Shown piece after piece: positions 36,756-47,574 of a stretch of 64,000 bases of DNA. The first letter of the stretch is position 1; each line of letters opens with the position of its first letter. The position numbers and the translations under genes are program-made. Under the pieces are notes generated by a model. The model was not told where the DNA came from. It worked only from the letters and a program-made list of their open reading frames with translations, and did not search any database. Source of the DNA: Parastagonospora avenae f. sp. tritici 18332-5 (Eukaryota > Ascomycota > Dothideomycetes > Pleosporales > Phaeosphaeriaceae). The stretch lies in assembly GCA_022559985.1 (NCBI GenBank), contig JAFJTR010000090.1, forward strand, positions 56,375-120,374, written 5' to 3'.

Positions 36756-38468
36756 TTAATCCTTACAACTCTCCACAAACACCCGAACCCCCTTGCCTCC
36801 CTCCCACGTCACCGGAATGAAATAATCATGCCCAATCTGCACATCCCTAACATCAGGCTCAATCAGCTCGAACCTATACCTGCGAAACATCATGCCAAGG
36901 GTGAGATACAACTCCGTCCACGCAAGATTCATGCCCATGCAATGCCTCGTTCCGCGGCCAAACGAAACCATGAACCTGTCCAGCGGCAGCCCATCGGGCG
37001 TGAGTGGATTGTCGAGCCAGCGCTCAGGCAGGAATTTTTCAGAGTCTGGGAAGACAGATTCGTCGTGGCTGACGTCGGGGATGGACATGGACACACAAGT
37101 CCCGCTCGGCACAACCCAGTCTTTATAGATCAGTGGGGTTTGTCGCGTGCGTGGATTCCGAGCGCTCAGGCCGTAAGATAATCGTACGGCTTCCATGATA
37201 CATGCGCGCAAATAAGACATCTGCTCGAGTGGATAGAGCTGAAGCGTTGCACGGTTGGGAAACGCCTCTACCAACTCCCCATGCAAGCGTTTGTATATCC
37301 TCGGCGAGTTAATGATGTGGAACGCCGCGATGGAGAGCGTGAAGGCAGTTGTTTCTACGCCGCCTCCGACGACAATCTGCGCTTCTTCAGTAAGGCGCTT
37401 ATGCGTCTTGTCTTCGTCTGGCAATTTGGAATCGAGAATTTCCTGAAAGATTGTGCGTTTTGCGTCGTTTGATTTTACGGGGTCGCCGCGCATGGTGCGG
37501 CCGACGAGGGCGTATTGGTCGCGCTTGAATTTGAGCAGGGGTTTGGCGGCGGGTTGGAGGTGCTCTGTTAGCCAGTCTGGGATGCTGTTCATGACCTGCA
37601 TAGATTCAGATTAGCTGTGTCTCGTCTCACTTCGGTCCAGCAGTGTGGACGTACAGGCAAGAACCACGGGAATTGCGTGGCGATGTGGCCTGTGCCACCG
37701 AGCTTGATAAAGGCCTCATGGAAGCTCGAGAAGTCTGGAGACTTGAGTTGAGCGTAGTTGAAGCCGAAAAAATAGTCCATGATGATGTCGCCGGTGAGGG
37801 CGGGGAAGGTGTGGGTCAGGTTCAAGGGCTCCTTGCCGGCCTCAAATTCTTGGATGCGGATGCTGAGGGTGTCGATGTGGCGGTAGATGATGTGGATGAA
37901 GTCGAGGATAGAGCGACGGGAGAACCTGTGGGTGGTTTTAGACAGGTGTGCTGAGTGGTGTGAGGAAACTTACATAGGCAGTAATGCTGCTCGACGCCGC
38001 TTGTGGAACGCTGCATTCACCGTGGTAAGGACACCTCCTTCGGCTCCAAAGCGCGAATCCCATCCCTCTTTGTCGAGATGGAGGTTCTTGCCATAGAACT
38101 CCTCGAAGAAGTGCGAGTCACGAATATGTAGTTCATGTGGCGTGACTCTGATGATCGGACCTGTATATCATCAATTCCAACTCTTTTCAGACCATGTCGA
38201 AACAGAAAAATGTGAAAACTTCCGACACACCATGTTGATCATGCAGCTTCGAGATGTGCTTCGAGTACTGCCCCTTCTTTACAATCTCAAAGTACCCTTC
38301 GTAGAAACTCGTGACAGCTGCAATTCTCGGTCCGGGAAACTTGGCCAGCGGATGCAAGTATAACCGATATACGACCAAGCCGAGTGCGTAAATGATGATG
38401 CCGCTAGCTAATAGGATGGGCGGCGAGGGCAAAGCGGCGCGGTTCGTCACTTCCGAAAGCGACTCCAT
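36756..38468 (-). CDS. Cytochrome P450 monooxygenase
   Basis: Exons are 38468-38231, 38160-37974, 37925-37655 and 37595-36756 (introns 70, 48 and 59 nt), giving 511 residues, full length. An N-terminal membrane anchor (residues about 15-38) ends in the proline hinge KFPGPR. The I-helix motif GGGVETT lies at 309-315, the ExxR motif EAVR at 367-370, PERW at 422-425, and the haem loop FGRGTRHCMG with Cys451. All catalytic landmarks are present. The N-terminal half resembles fungal P450s of the trichodiene-oxygenase type, a broad group of secondary-metabolism enzymes; the substrate is unknown. It is divergent from a LaeA-like methyltransferase across 652 bp, so co-regulation is possible. Confidence 0.93.
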
Positions 38469-38843
38469 GAGGGTAACAAGCGGCTAAAGCGACGAAGAGA
38501 CGGAACAAAGTGGGAACAAAATGGGAACATGTGTTCTTGTAGGAAATATTATCGCGTAGGAGAAGAGAAGGATGAGCCGAAAGTGGAGTTGAAAGCAGTT
38601 CTTCCGGTTTGCGCCCTGTCCTATCTCCTCCTGCCGCATCTACTTAGCTGCTGCTGTTTGCTCATGCCGCACTGCAGCAAACGAGCGTGGAGACAGCACA
38701 TGCGTGCGTGTATCCACCTCGACTACCCGCACAGCCGCGCTGTTCACTGGCTCTGGCACCATGTCCGAAGCGCGTGCACCCGACCTTGCCCCGACTGGCA
38801 ATGTCCAGCGGGCGAACGGGCGCGGCAAAGGCGGCGGGTGAGG

Positions 38844-38876
38844 CGCAATATTAATAAGGTGGAGGTTGATATTGCG
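38844..38876. promoter_or_regulatory. Inverted repeat, possible regulator site
   Basis: Left arm cgcaatatta (38844-38853) and right arm tgatattgcg (38867-38876) are reverse complements with one mismatch, separated by 13 bp. The site lies about 120-150 bp upstream of the TATA-like box. Whether a protein binds it is unknown. Confidence 0.3.
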
Positions 38877-38995
38877 GCACATGGTTGGGGTGGCACAGTA
38901 GGGCCATGGTGCGGTGTGTACAATACAAGGTCCTCTGGTCGGCGGATCATTCCCACGCGACTGGGAACGGCCATGATGACAAGCGGTAGGGCAGC

Positions 38996-39004
38996 ATATA
39001 AGGA
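38996..39004 (+). promoter_or_regulatory. TATA-like box of the methyltransferase gene
   Basis: The sequence catataagg lies 117 bp upstream of the ATG at 39121, a typical distance for a fungal TATA box with a short leader. Confidence 0.45.
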
Positions 39005-39120
39005 CGCACCAACACCCCACTGACGCCTGGCATCCCGAGTCGCATCCTCGAAGTCACTGTGCGACGCTTTAAGCTCGGCCTCGAGTCCCCGTCCCTGCCG
39101 ATCCGAGTGCATCGCGACAA

Positions 39121-40306
39121 ATGTCTGCGGCTGTCTCCGCGCAAGGCGGGCCGGCGCCTACTCCACAGAACCCGTCGTCCGAACCCACATCGACTTCCAC
39201 ACCCGCCCAACTAACCACCGCGAATCTCGACACCCACCACGCGGACCCCTCCAGCGACGGCAATCTCCAGTCCGTCCTGCATCTCGAGCCCGACACCCCC
39301 GGTAACTCCGACACCGACTCGGCCTACGACGGCGCCTCATCCGCCTCGACATCCCTCGCCTCCTCCATCCTCAACTACGAGTACAGCAATGGCCGCCGCT
39401 ACGCCGCCTACCGCAGCGGCTCATACCTGCTCCCCAACGACGAGCAGGAGCAGGACCGCCTCGACCTGCTGCACCACATCTTCCTGCTGCTCCTCGGCGG
39501 CAAGCTGTACGATGCGCCCATAGCTACCGCCCCCTCCCGCGTGCTGGACATCGGAACTGGCACGGGTATCTGGGCCATCGACCTCGCCGACACGCATCCC
39601 GGCACCGAAGTCATCGGCACCGACCTCTCCCCCATACAACCGACCTGGGTGCCACCGAACTTGAAATTCTACATCGACGACGTAGAGAGCGAGTGGGTGT
39701 ATTCGCCCTCCGAGGCGTTTGACTTCATTCACTGCCGCACCATGTCCGGCTCCGTGTCCGACTGGAACCAATTGATTGCGCAGTGCTACACGCACGTCGT
39801 GCCGGGCGGGTGGGTCGAGTTCCAAGAACCCCTTGCGCTATGTGAAAGCGACGACGGGACGCTAGAAAAAGCAGTCGACATATGCCGGTGGCAGGAGCTG
39901 TGTAACGAGGCCGCGGCGGGCTTCAAAAAGGACCTTTGCGTGGGGGATACGTTGAAGCAGAGGATGCTGGAGGCGGGGTTTGTAGATGTCCAGGAGAAAG
40001 TTGTAAAGGTAAGAATCCTCTTGTTTTCTTCCAGCAATGTCTCACTAATGCGTCGTTCAGGTACCAATAGGTCCTTGGCCCAAAGACGCCAAGATGAAGG
40101 AAATCGGCCGCTACCAGCGCGAACACGTGCTTCTGGGCATCGAGCCCTACACCCTCGGCTTCATCGGCAAAGTCCTGGGCTGGTCCGAGGCAGAGTGCCG
40201 CATCCTCATTGCCAAAGTAGCCAACGAAGTGCGGAACAGGGCGATACACATGTACATTAAGTTTTACTTTGTGCATGGCAGGAAGCCTGGGGGCGCGGTG
40301 CGTTAG
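39121..40306 (+). CDS. LaeA-like SAM-dependent methyltransferase
   Basis: Exons are 39121-40008 and 40061-40306 (52-nt intron, CACTAATG branch region), giving 377 residues. After a Ser/Thr/Pro-rich disordered N-terminus of about 85 residues comes the family signature: the YEYSNGRRYAAYRSGSYLLP region and NDEQEQDRLDLLHHIF. The SAM-binding motif I VLDIGTGTGIWAIDLAD lies near 140-156. Later landmarks are IGTDLSPIQP, FDFIHCRTMSGSVSDW and VVPGGWVEFQE. This is the large fungal LaeA/Llm family, which includes nuclear regulators of secondary metabolism as well as enzymes for small molecules. Which applies here cannot be told; lacking other LaeA-specific context, I call it LaeA-like only. Its neighbours are a P450 and a sugar transporter. 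Confidence 0.9.
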
Positions 40307-40845
40307 AGGCGTAGATGAGGGACTGCGGGCGTTGAATGTTGGTTTTATATATGGCAGGAGTGCAGAGGCATATAGAAGGGATGGGTGGGCGTTTAAGGGA
40401 AGTTGATGATGTACATGATTATGGGTGGGCATATTCGGAATCATGATTGCGGCGCATGGCATGGTGGACTGGTCACAATTATTCACCACAGGCGGCATAT
40501 CAGGTATGTAAACCAAGCTAATCTCGAACAATCACATCACAACACAACAAGACAGCAAGACATGGAAGCTGCATGATGAAATTACACCCCTCTGTGTATA
40601 CATCCATCCCATATACCTAAGAAGCCATCCAGTCCAGGGGGAAATCAAAAAGAAGAAGGAAGAGAGAGGAGACTCTCACGGTCCCTTGGAAAATGCCCAC
40701 GTAAGCAATGCCGAAGCAGTACATGCAAGATCGCTGCTACAACAACGACCCCTCCTGCGCCGCACACCTGAGCGCCATAGACCCACAAATCCCACCCACC
40801 CATACGGATAAAGAAATTCGTGAATCACAGCTTTCGCAGCCTTGT
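40307..40845. other. Convergent 3' region, methyltransferase and transporter
   Basis: 539 bp between facing stop codons. Probably both 3' UTRs; no gene supported. Confidence 0.4.
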
Positions 40846-42627
40846 CTAGATGTGCTCGCGGACCTGGGGGTGCGCGCCCGCCTTGTCCGTCGTCTCCATG
40901 CTGCTGACCTCGGCGTTGTGCTCAGCGTAGGTCGAGTGCGGGACCCACTTTGCCGAGTTGCGCGGCGTCGTCTCCTCGAGCATGCGGTCGACCTGCTCCA
41001 GACTGAGGCCCTTTGTCTCGGGGACGAAGAAGAATGCGAAGAGCACACAGGCAGTACATGTGGAGCCCCAGATGAAGAAGACCTTGGTCTTGAGGTTGCC
41101 CTGATCTGGATTCATCAGGTAGGGCGTGATGAAGCCGATGATGAAGTTCCAGAACCTGTTGGACTTAGTATGGGGTTGGCCAGGGCCAGGGGAGGGGAGA
41201 GTTTGGGGAGGACTTACCAGTTTGATGCGGTGGAGAGAGCAACGCCCTTGGAGCGGATGGGCAGGGGGAAGATCTCGCCGATCAGAACCCAGGCCCCAGG
41301 GCCCCAGGTGGTGGCGAAGAAGAAAATGTAGATGCAGACGAATACAATCAGGCAAGTAGAAGCCGCCTTGCTGCCCTCCGGGGTGGTGCTGCCAACAATA
41401 CCAATGATGAACTCGCAGATCAGCATGCCGAGGGCGCCATAGATGAGGAGTGAACGCCGGCCGAGCTTCTCTATAGCCCAGAAGGAGAGAGGTGTAGAGC
41501 AGACGTTGACCGCGGTGGTGATCATGGAGATGACAAAGGCGTTGTTGATGCCGACCGTCTTTGCGAACGTGGACGAGTAGTAGAAGATGAAGTTCACACC
41601 GGTCCACTGCTGCATCATCTGCAGAGTCATGCCAAGCACAACGCGACGGAGGTTGCTCGAGGGCTTCCAGCCGCCACGGAAACAATCCATCCAGCCGGCC
41701 TGCATGTGGGTCATCTCGTACTTGTAATTTGCGACAAGCTCAGCGAGCTCATCCTTGACGAATTGCGACTCGACGGGCTGGCCACGGAGCTTGCCGAGGG
41801 CGCGAGCAGCATCATCGTGGCGGTTACGCTTGACGTACCAACGAGGAGAGTCGGGCAGGAGGAACAAGCCAGTAGCGAGGATGATGGCGAAAAGCCACTG
41901 CACGGACATGGCAATGCGGTAGGAGCCGCTATCCATGCGGTCCTTAGTGCCATTGTCAACGACGGCAGCTAGGAGGAGGCCGATGGTGATACAGAATTGG
42001 TAACCTAGGAATCTAATTATCGTACGTCGTCTATGTGGACTAAAACGGCGTGTCACTTACCGGAAACGATGGCACCGCGGATGGCCTTGGGCGCAATCTC
42101 GGACATGTACAGAACAATGACAGCCGAAACAAAACCGATACCAATTCCAGCAATGAGGCGGCCAGGAACAAGGACGGCGATGGTGGTTGAAGCCACCTGG
42201 AGGACGACACCGAGCGAGAAGACACCACACCCAGCAATGATGGTGGAGCGGCGCCCAATCCAGTCGGCAAGGGAGCCGGCGAACAGTGCGCCGAAGAAGG
42301 TACCCGCTGACAAGATAGACACAATCAGTGACTGCTGGGAAGTCGTGTACAGACGGCCATTGAAAGCAAGCTTGTCAGTGGATTCACCTGTTTCATGTCA
42401 GCCAGCTTTTCTATCAGAGATACCGCGCGTGGTTAGTACTCACTTCCAAACTCCTGCTTGAAGTAGTCCATGGCAAGGACGCCATTGATGTAACCGGAAT
42501 CGTAGCCGAAGAGGATTCCACCAAACGCCGCGAAGACACATAGGAGATAGCCGCGCATCGTGACCGGCGCCTCGATACGCGAGTGCGCATCGCCGCCGCG
42601 CACAGCGAGAGGGGCCCAGGAGGGCAT
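40846..42627 (-). CDS. MFS sugar (hexose) transporter
   Basis: Exons are 42627-42444, 42387-42061, 42004-41218 and 41155-40846 (introns 56, 56 and 62 nt), giving 535 residues, standard for the 12-span sugar-porter family. Signatures in order: GGILFGYDSGYINGVLAMDYF in span 1, DWIGRRS after span 2, the GRLIAGIGIGFVSAVIVLY region with SEIAP in spans 4-5, and LPDSPRWYVKRNR before the central loop. Then come QQWTGVNFIFYYSSTF in span 7, EKLGRRSLLIYG, GEIFPLPIRSKG, and the closing PETKGLSLEQVDRML. It resembles fungal high-affinity glucose/monosaccharide transporters and sensors. There is no long cytoplasmic tail as in Snf3/Rgt2 sensors, so transport is the likelier role. The substrate is not resolvable. 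Confidence 0.93.
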
Positions 42628-43592
42628 GGTGCTGGCGATTAGACTTTAGCCGTAAGCAAGGGATCAGTTAAGCCTCAGTCGGTTGAGGTATCGTGGGGTT
42701 GGAATGTGGTAGTAGTATGCAAGGGCGGTCGAGGTCATGGGTTAGAGAAGCGTTTGGGGGGACAAAGGTTTTTATCGTTTGTAGTTGCGCACGAGCGGCA
42801 GCACGACAGCGCGCTGAACACGGCAGGCCCCCATGGGGCGCGTGAGCAGCATCGTGGCATGCAGGTGAAAGTGGAAGGCGGAACAAAGTGACGTTCGATC
42901 GTGAAAGCCGGATTAGGCAGTGAGGAATGAGGGACTGCCAATTCACGGATCCACGAACCGAAGAATGTCGTTCAGGGTACCACGAGGTCGTACATGCGTG
43001 GGAACCTTGACGCTGGCCTGGTGCCGGAGAGTACACGTGGGACGCGTGGTATTCTAGACGATGCCAGGAAGCGGCAATGGGCAAACGGGCGGCTACAGAC
43101 TAACACTGCGCACGAGTGAAATTAAGTGCGACGCACAAACACTTCGAAGTTACTCCTCGAGGACGAGTCTAGCCGGACTCGGTAGTCGACGATACTGTCC
43201 GAGAGCGGTGCTATGTCTTTGTTTCAGAACAAAGCATTATGTCAATTTGACTGGCCACCTATACCTCTGCTCAAAAAAACTGTCAAAGCCCTAACAAGGC
43301 CGCTTGCATAGGTGGCACAGTGTCTCAGGTACTACCAACCCCAAGTTGAGGCGACGAATGAACAGTGGTCTACGCTTGTTTGTCTCCGCCTTATCTGGAA
43401 GGTGTTCGACGTCGTGGAAGGGGGCTGAGTACGCAACGCCTGCAGTGTTCAAAGGACTTCATGCAGATAACTACGCTTTAGGAATTCTAGCTGCAACCTC
43501 CGAAACATACATAATAGTTTAGTGTGGTAACAAAGAAGACATATCATTCTATTTAAAACTGATCAGGACATACGAAGCAAGTTGCCGAAAGA
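42628..43592. other. Gene-free interval upstream of the transporter
   Basis: 965 bp. It contains the transporter promoter and the 3' UTR of the PPxY gene. No frame with coherent composition. Confidence 0.4.
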
Positions 43593-44179
43593 TTATGTGC
43601 GTCTCGCGTCGTCTCGGACAACGTCCTCGTATCGTGGTGGCGGCTGCTCGGGCACAAGAGTCCTTTCTGAACTTACACTACGACGTCGTCCACTTTGCTC
43701 TTCTTCCCGTCTCGATTCATCTAACTTCTCCTGCCGCCTTGACGAAAGCTTGGTCCGCGCTACAGCATGCCCAGATGAGGACTCGCCGTGACCATACATA
43801 GCTTCGCGCTTCTGGAGGGCGATTAGCTTAGCTCCGCATTATGCCGAGAAAGCAAACATACTTCTGCTGTCTTCCTGTCTTTATGCTCGAGCCTCTTCTC
43901 TGAGATAATGCGTCCCAACTTCTCCGCACCAATGCCGATACTGATAGCGATTAAAGCAGCCATTGCGGAGCGAGGGTGGTGCTCGGCGGCGGAGAAGTGC
44001 TCCGATTCTATTCGGGGTTCTGTTTGGTAGTCTGATACAGCTTGTGCCTCGAGCTCACGCAGAAGACGGCGTTGTCTGCGGGTGCCGCAGCAACCAAGTG
44101 GGCGATGGTCGACTGGAAATGTCGACTGTAACTGCTGGTAGGGCAGAAGGTGTTGCTGTCTACGCTTGCTGCAGCACAT
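43593..44179 (-). CDS. Small unknown protein with PPxY motif
   Basis: Exons are 44179-43862 and 43811-43593 (50-nt intron, donor GTATGT, acceptor CTCCAG, phase 0), giving 178 residues. The first exon begins with Cys (MCCSKRRQQ) and is basic. It has RRQRRLLRELEAQAVSDYQ and a small hydrophobic patch SAMAALIAISIGIGAEKLG. The second exon is strongly charged (RREEEQSGRRRS) and ends with PEQPPPRYEDV, which contains a PPxY motif. PPxY motifs bind WW domains, for instance of Rsp5-type ubiquitin ligases. I do not recognise the family. The intron consensus and continuous charged composition argue for a real gene. The hydrophobic patch is too short to be a sure membrane span. Confidence 0.65.
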
Positions 44180-44670
44180 GGTGAGTGAGGGCGTGATGAT
44201 GCAACGAACAAAGATTTCTTAATAGGGAGACAGATATATTTGAAGAGATTTCGACAGGAGAAGTTCAAGCTGGATGAATTGGTACCACTTGTAGTATTGT
44301 GAAGAGCAAATGCTTACCTTTTTGTACGAAGGCACTCGATACGATGACCCGGGCTTCCTGATCTCAAAACCGGTAAGTATAGTGTAAAGAGTTCGTGCGT
44401 AATACCGAAACAGACTGGGATGTGCAACTAGTCTGTGTAAACTACAGAAAGTTGTCTCTCTGGTAATGAAGTTGTGCCGTTACAGTGGCGTTAACTACGG
44501 CCGAGAAGTCGTGACGTACGCCAGGGACGACGCTGTGGCGTTGCGACGCATTCATGATTGGCCGGCTACGGCGCAACATTCTACCCGTCTCTTTAGCGAA
44601 TGCGAAAGTACATGGGAATGCAACACCAATGCTCTCACATGACGCCAGCAGTTGCAGCCGAAAGCGAAGC
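44180..44670. other. Intergenic, small gene promoter and regulator 3' end
   Basis: 491 bp. Nothing supported besides the promoter of the PPxY gene and the terminator region of the Zn2Cys6 gene. Confidence 0.4.
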
Positions 44671-47257
44671 TCAATTGAAGTTAATCCAGCTGTCGTGGTC
44701 CCAGTCCATATCATCCAGCCATCGCACAAAGTCACCATCACTACCAGGTTGCAGCAGTGGAGCACTGAATATCGGATCGTTTGTGCTCTCGGTGATATGC
44801 GGGCTGTTTAACGTTGCGGGTCCAGAGCCGAGTATCATATCCAGTATTTTCTTGATAAAGGTGCGGCCTCGAACACAGCTTTGGTGCCCGCTGGCATCTG
44901 GTTTGATCGTCCCAAGACATGCCACAAAAACCGAGAGGCTCTGAATAGTGTCTGAACGGTGGAGCGGGTAAGCGATGGCGGATGCGGATGCTGGATGTCG
45001 CTCTTGGTGAAGAAGCTCGACGGCTAGAATTGCTGCGGTAGGTATACCATACTTCACGAGGATCTGGGCAAAGTCGATCTGGAAATCCCGGAAGCTATCT
45101 TTGTTGTCGACCATGGAAACAACGAAGTTGAAGATCTCGCTGGACACAGACAGAAGTTTGGCGCTTGTGTCAGTCAAACCGCTGTTTGCTTTCTTACTTA
45201 TTGTGCGTTGTAGCATGAAAAGGTGGTCCAAATGATTGAGATGGGTGAACGCCAAGAACAAGAGCTCGAGAGGCGAACGTTGTGAGCTCCATGGATTGTG
45301 GGCATCAATACGGAGAAACTCAGGTAGCTGTTCCCAGAACCTGTTCGTCCGCAATTCGATGTCCTCGGCACGCTGAAGAATCTCGTGCTGTGGGAGACTA
45401 CCTAGAGATATTTCGAGAATTTCCTCTGTGATAAGAGCATTGCTTGCTGCGAGACGAGCGTACGTAGACCGTTGAACAAGACCTTGTTGATTCCATCCGT
45501 AGTCGTCGAGGTCTTCGACAGCCTCGTCAAGCTCTGGACCATCAGACATTGTCTGGGCGTCTGTCAGGTCTAGCGGTATCTGGAGGCGACAATAATGTCT
45601 TGCCAATCTTGGGGGCTGGCCAGTAAAAGCAGCCGTGTACTTGTCGTTATCGTATGCACATATGAAGAGTCGTTTGCGCAACTGGGCCATGAAAAACGGT
45701 GTATGGTCGTCCACTTTGATCTCTTGGTGTAGCCTAAAGCTCAACAGCGCATTCGCCAAGCTTGCAGTCTTCCTAGAGTTCTCATAACCTGAGAATGTTA
45801 GTAGGAGAAAGCTCTAGCCTTGTCATATGCACTTCCGAACTTACTTCCTCTAGACCGCATCGAGCAGTACACAGTCGCGTTTTCGTACAATAGCCAGAGG
45901 TACAAGTCGTTGATAATACCAAAGTCATCGCAGAACTGTACACACATCTCAGAAGCATTATGCGTTTTCAAGGCGAGTGCCGCTCTATCGACAGGAGCGT
46001 TGTCGTGCGAGCAAAAAATAGGGTCGCCGTCTGTACTACAGTCAGCATCGTGTGGGAAAAGGCGAACTTGCTACTAAAGACGACTGGAATTGGACTGACC
46101 TTTCAATGACTGCGCAACAAGCGACACCAGGCTCACGAGTATACCGACCACTTCCCAACGTAGAAACGGGCCGGTGACATTTGCACAGAACTCGCGAGGC
46201 GTAGTATGTCGATTCAAGAAGCGCGAGACTGGCCTCAGTGTGTTCTCCCAGATCTTCTCAGACATCAAGCGAAGATCTGCGGGGTTCTGTGACTCAAGAG
46301 TCTTATGCCAGGTTTTACATAACCCGTCGAGGTACATCTTCACCATTGGCTCAATTACGACAATTCCGCCAGCGAAGGAGAACCATCTGTATATGGATGT
46401 CAGCTAAGGCCGTGTTTGACTCCGGACAAGCCTGCCGATGATATGCAAGGAGCCAAGAGCCGTGATGATCGGAGTTGAACTTACTTGTCAATATATTTCT
46501 CGTTAGCCGGCAGGTCATTCAGCAGCGAGAGGATAGCAGCTCCGCGCTCTATCTGTGTCTGCAGCACTTTTGAAATTGGCGTGCTAACATCTCTCAATGA
46601 ATGTATGCCAATGCTGAGTTCATGCTCGGCGAGTACGGCAGAATGATCGATAAAGCTAGCGCTGCTTTCAAAGCCAAGGGTTTCTGTTCGGATACTGCTA
46701 TCAAGTATCGACTTTTGGACATCCTCGGAATCTTGACGATCATATGGTACAGTCTGTTTAGAAAGAAGACTGTCGGGTGAAAATGTCGGTGCAGATGCCT
46801 CTGTACATTTCAGACGTTTGGGCTCCGGGTACACAGAGTCGCGATGAAGTTCATGATATGAGGGTGGTTGATATGCAGTGCTGAAGCTGTTCACACGTGG
46901 ACTGCTTTTGTCGGAGTTGCTATCCTGTGGAGTCGGCCCTTTGGTCAAGGGTGCGGGATGGTAAACGCATTGGTCCTGCTTGTTGCGCTTGACACACCTT
47001 TTGCACGTCAATAGCACGATCTCGATCTCGATCACATTGCGAGTACTGTATACCTTCCACAGTTCGGCATCATATGGTCGCATCGTAATTTACCTTTGCG
47101 ACAAGGCTCGCATGCCTGTAACTTGCCGTTACGCCGGAAGTTCGTGTTCTGGCGTTTGTCTTCGTGCGACTCGCGCAGACGCGCAGGGAACAAGTTGCCT
47201 GTCTATTTTTGTCAGTATATTTCCTCCTGGCTAAGTGAAGCGAAGTACCCGAACCAT
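44671..47257 (-). CDS. Zn2Cys6 transcription factor with fungal TF domain
   Basis: Six exons: 47257-47249 (9 nt), 47202-47054, 46997-46485, 46386-46100, 46030-45845 and 45788-44671 (introns 46, 56, 98, 69 and 56 nt), giving 753 residues. The binuclear zinc cluster is complete and split by an intron: Cys34, 37, 44, 51, 54 and 63 (CEPCRKGKLRCDHMMPNC, then GRCVKRNKQDQC). It is preceded by the FRRNGKLQA lead-in common in this family. The C-terminal half is the fungal-specific 'middle homology' domain (LYLWLLYENATVYCSMRSRG to FLAFTHLNHLDHLFMLQR). The last residues are WLDDMDWDHDSWINF, an acidic/aromatic end that could activate transcription. Targets are unknown; the next gene upstream is a GH131 enzyme on the same strand. 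The 9-nt first exon is the least certain part. Confidence 0.9.
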
Positions 47258-47574
47258 AGCGTGATTATTGATCTCGTGATGTCGTGCTGTTGTGTTGAGG
47301 CAGTCTGGCAAAGCGCGGTGTTGAACCGGCCAACGCCGAACATCGAACTCCGGCAGCGGCGTTCAGCTCCAGTCAAAGACGTGACCTCTAGTTCACCCAA
47401 TGCGTGATAACATACAATCTGAAAACCCGAGGAAAGGATTGAGTGAGATGAGCAGGTAAAAGTAGGCCATATTCGTTCAAGCAAAACAAGATTGGATGTA
47501 TTTACGTCTATGGTCCGAATAGAATATATGTACAAGAATGTAGTTCAGGTTTCTCATCCACACAGGAAGAGCAT
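47258..47574. promoter_or_regulatory. Regulator promoter and GH131 3' end
   Basis: 317 bp between the GH131 stop and the regulator start on the same strand. No specific site recognised. Confidence 0.35.

Larger units (their letters stand above)
38469..39120. promoter_or_regulatory. Divergent promoter, P450 and methyltransferase
   Basis: 652 bp between divergent starts. It contains a TATA-like box (38996-39004) oriented toward the methyltransferase and a 10-bp inverted repeat (38844-38876). No gene is supported inside. Confidence 0.5.
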
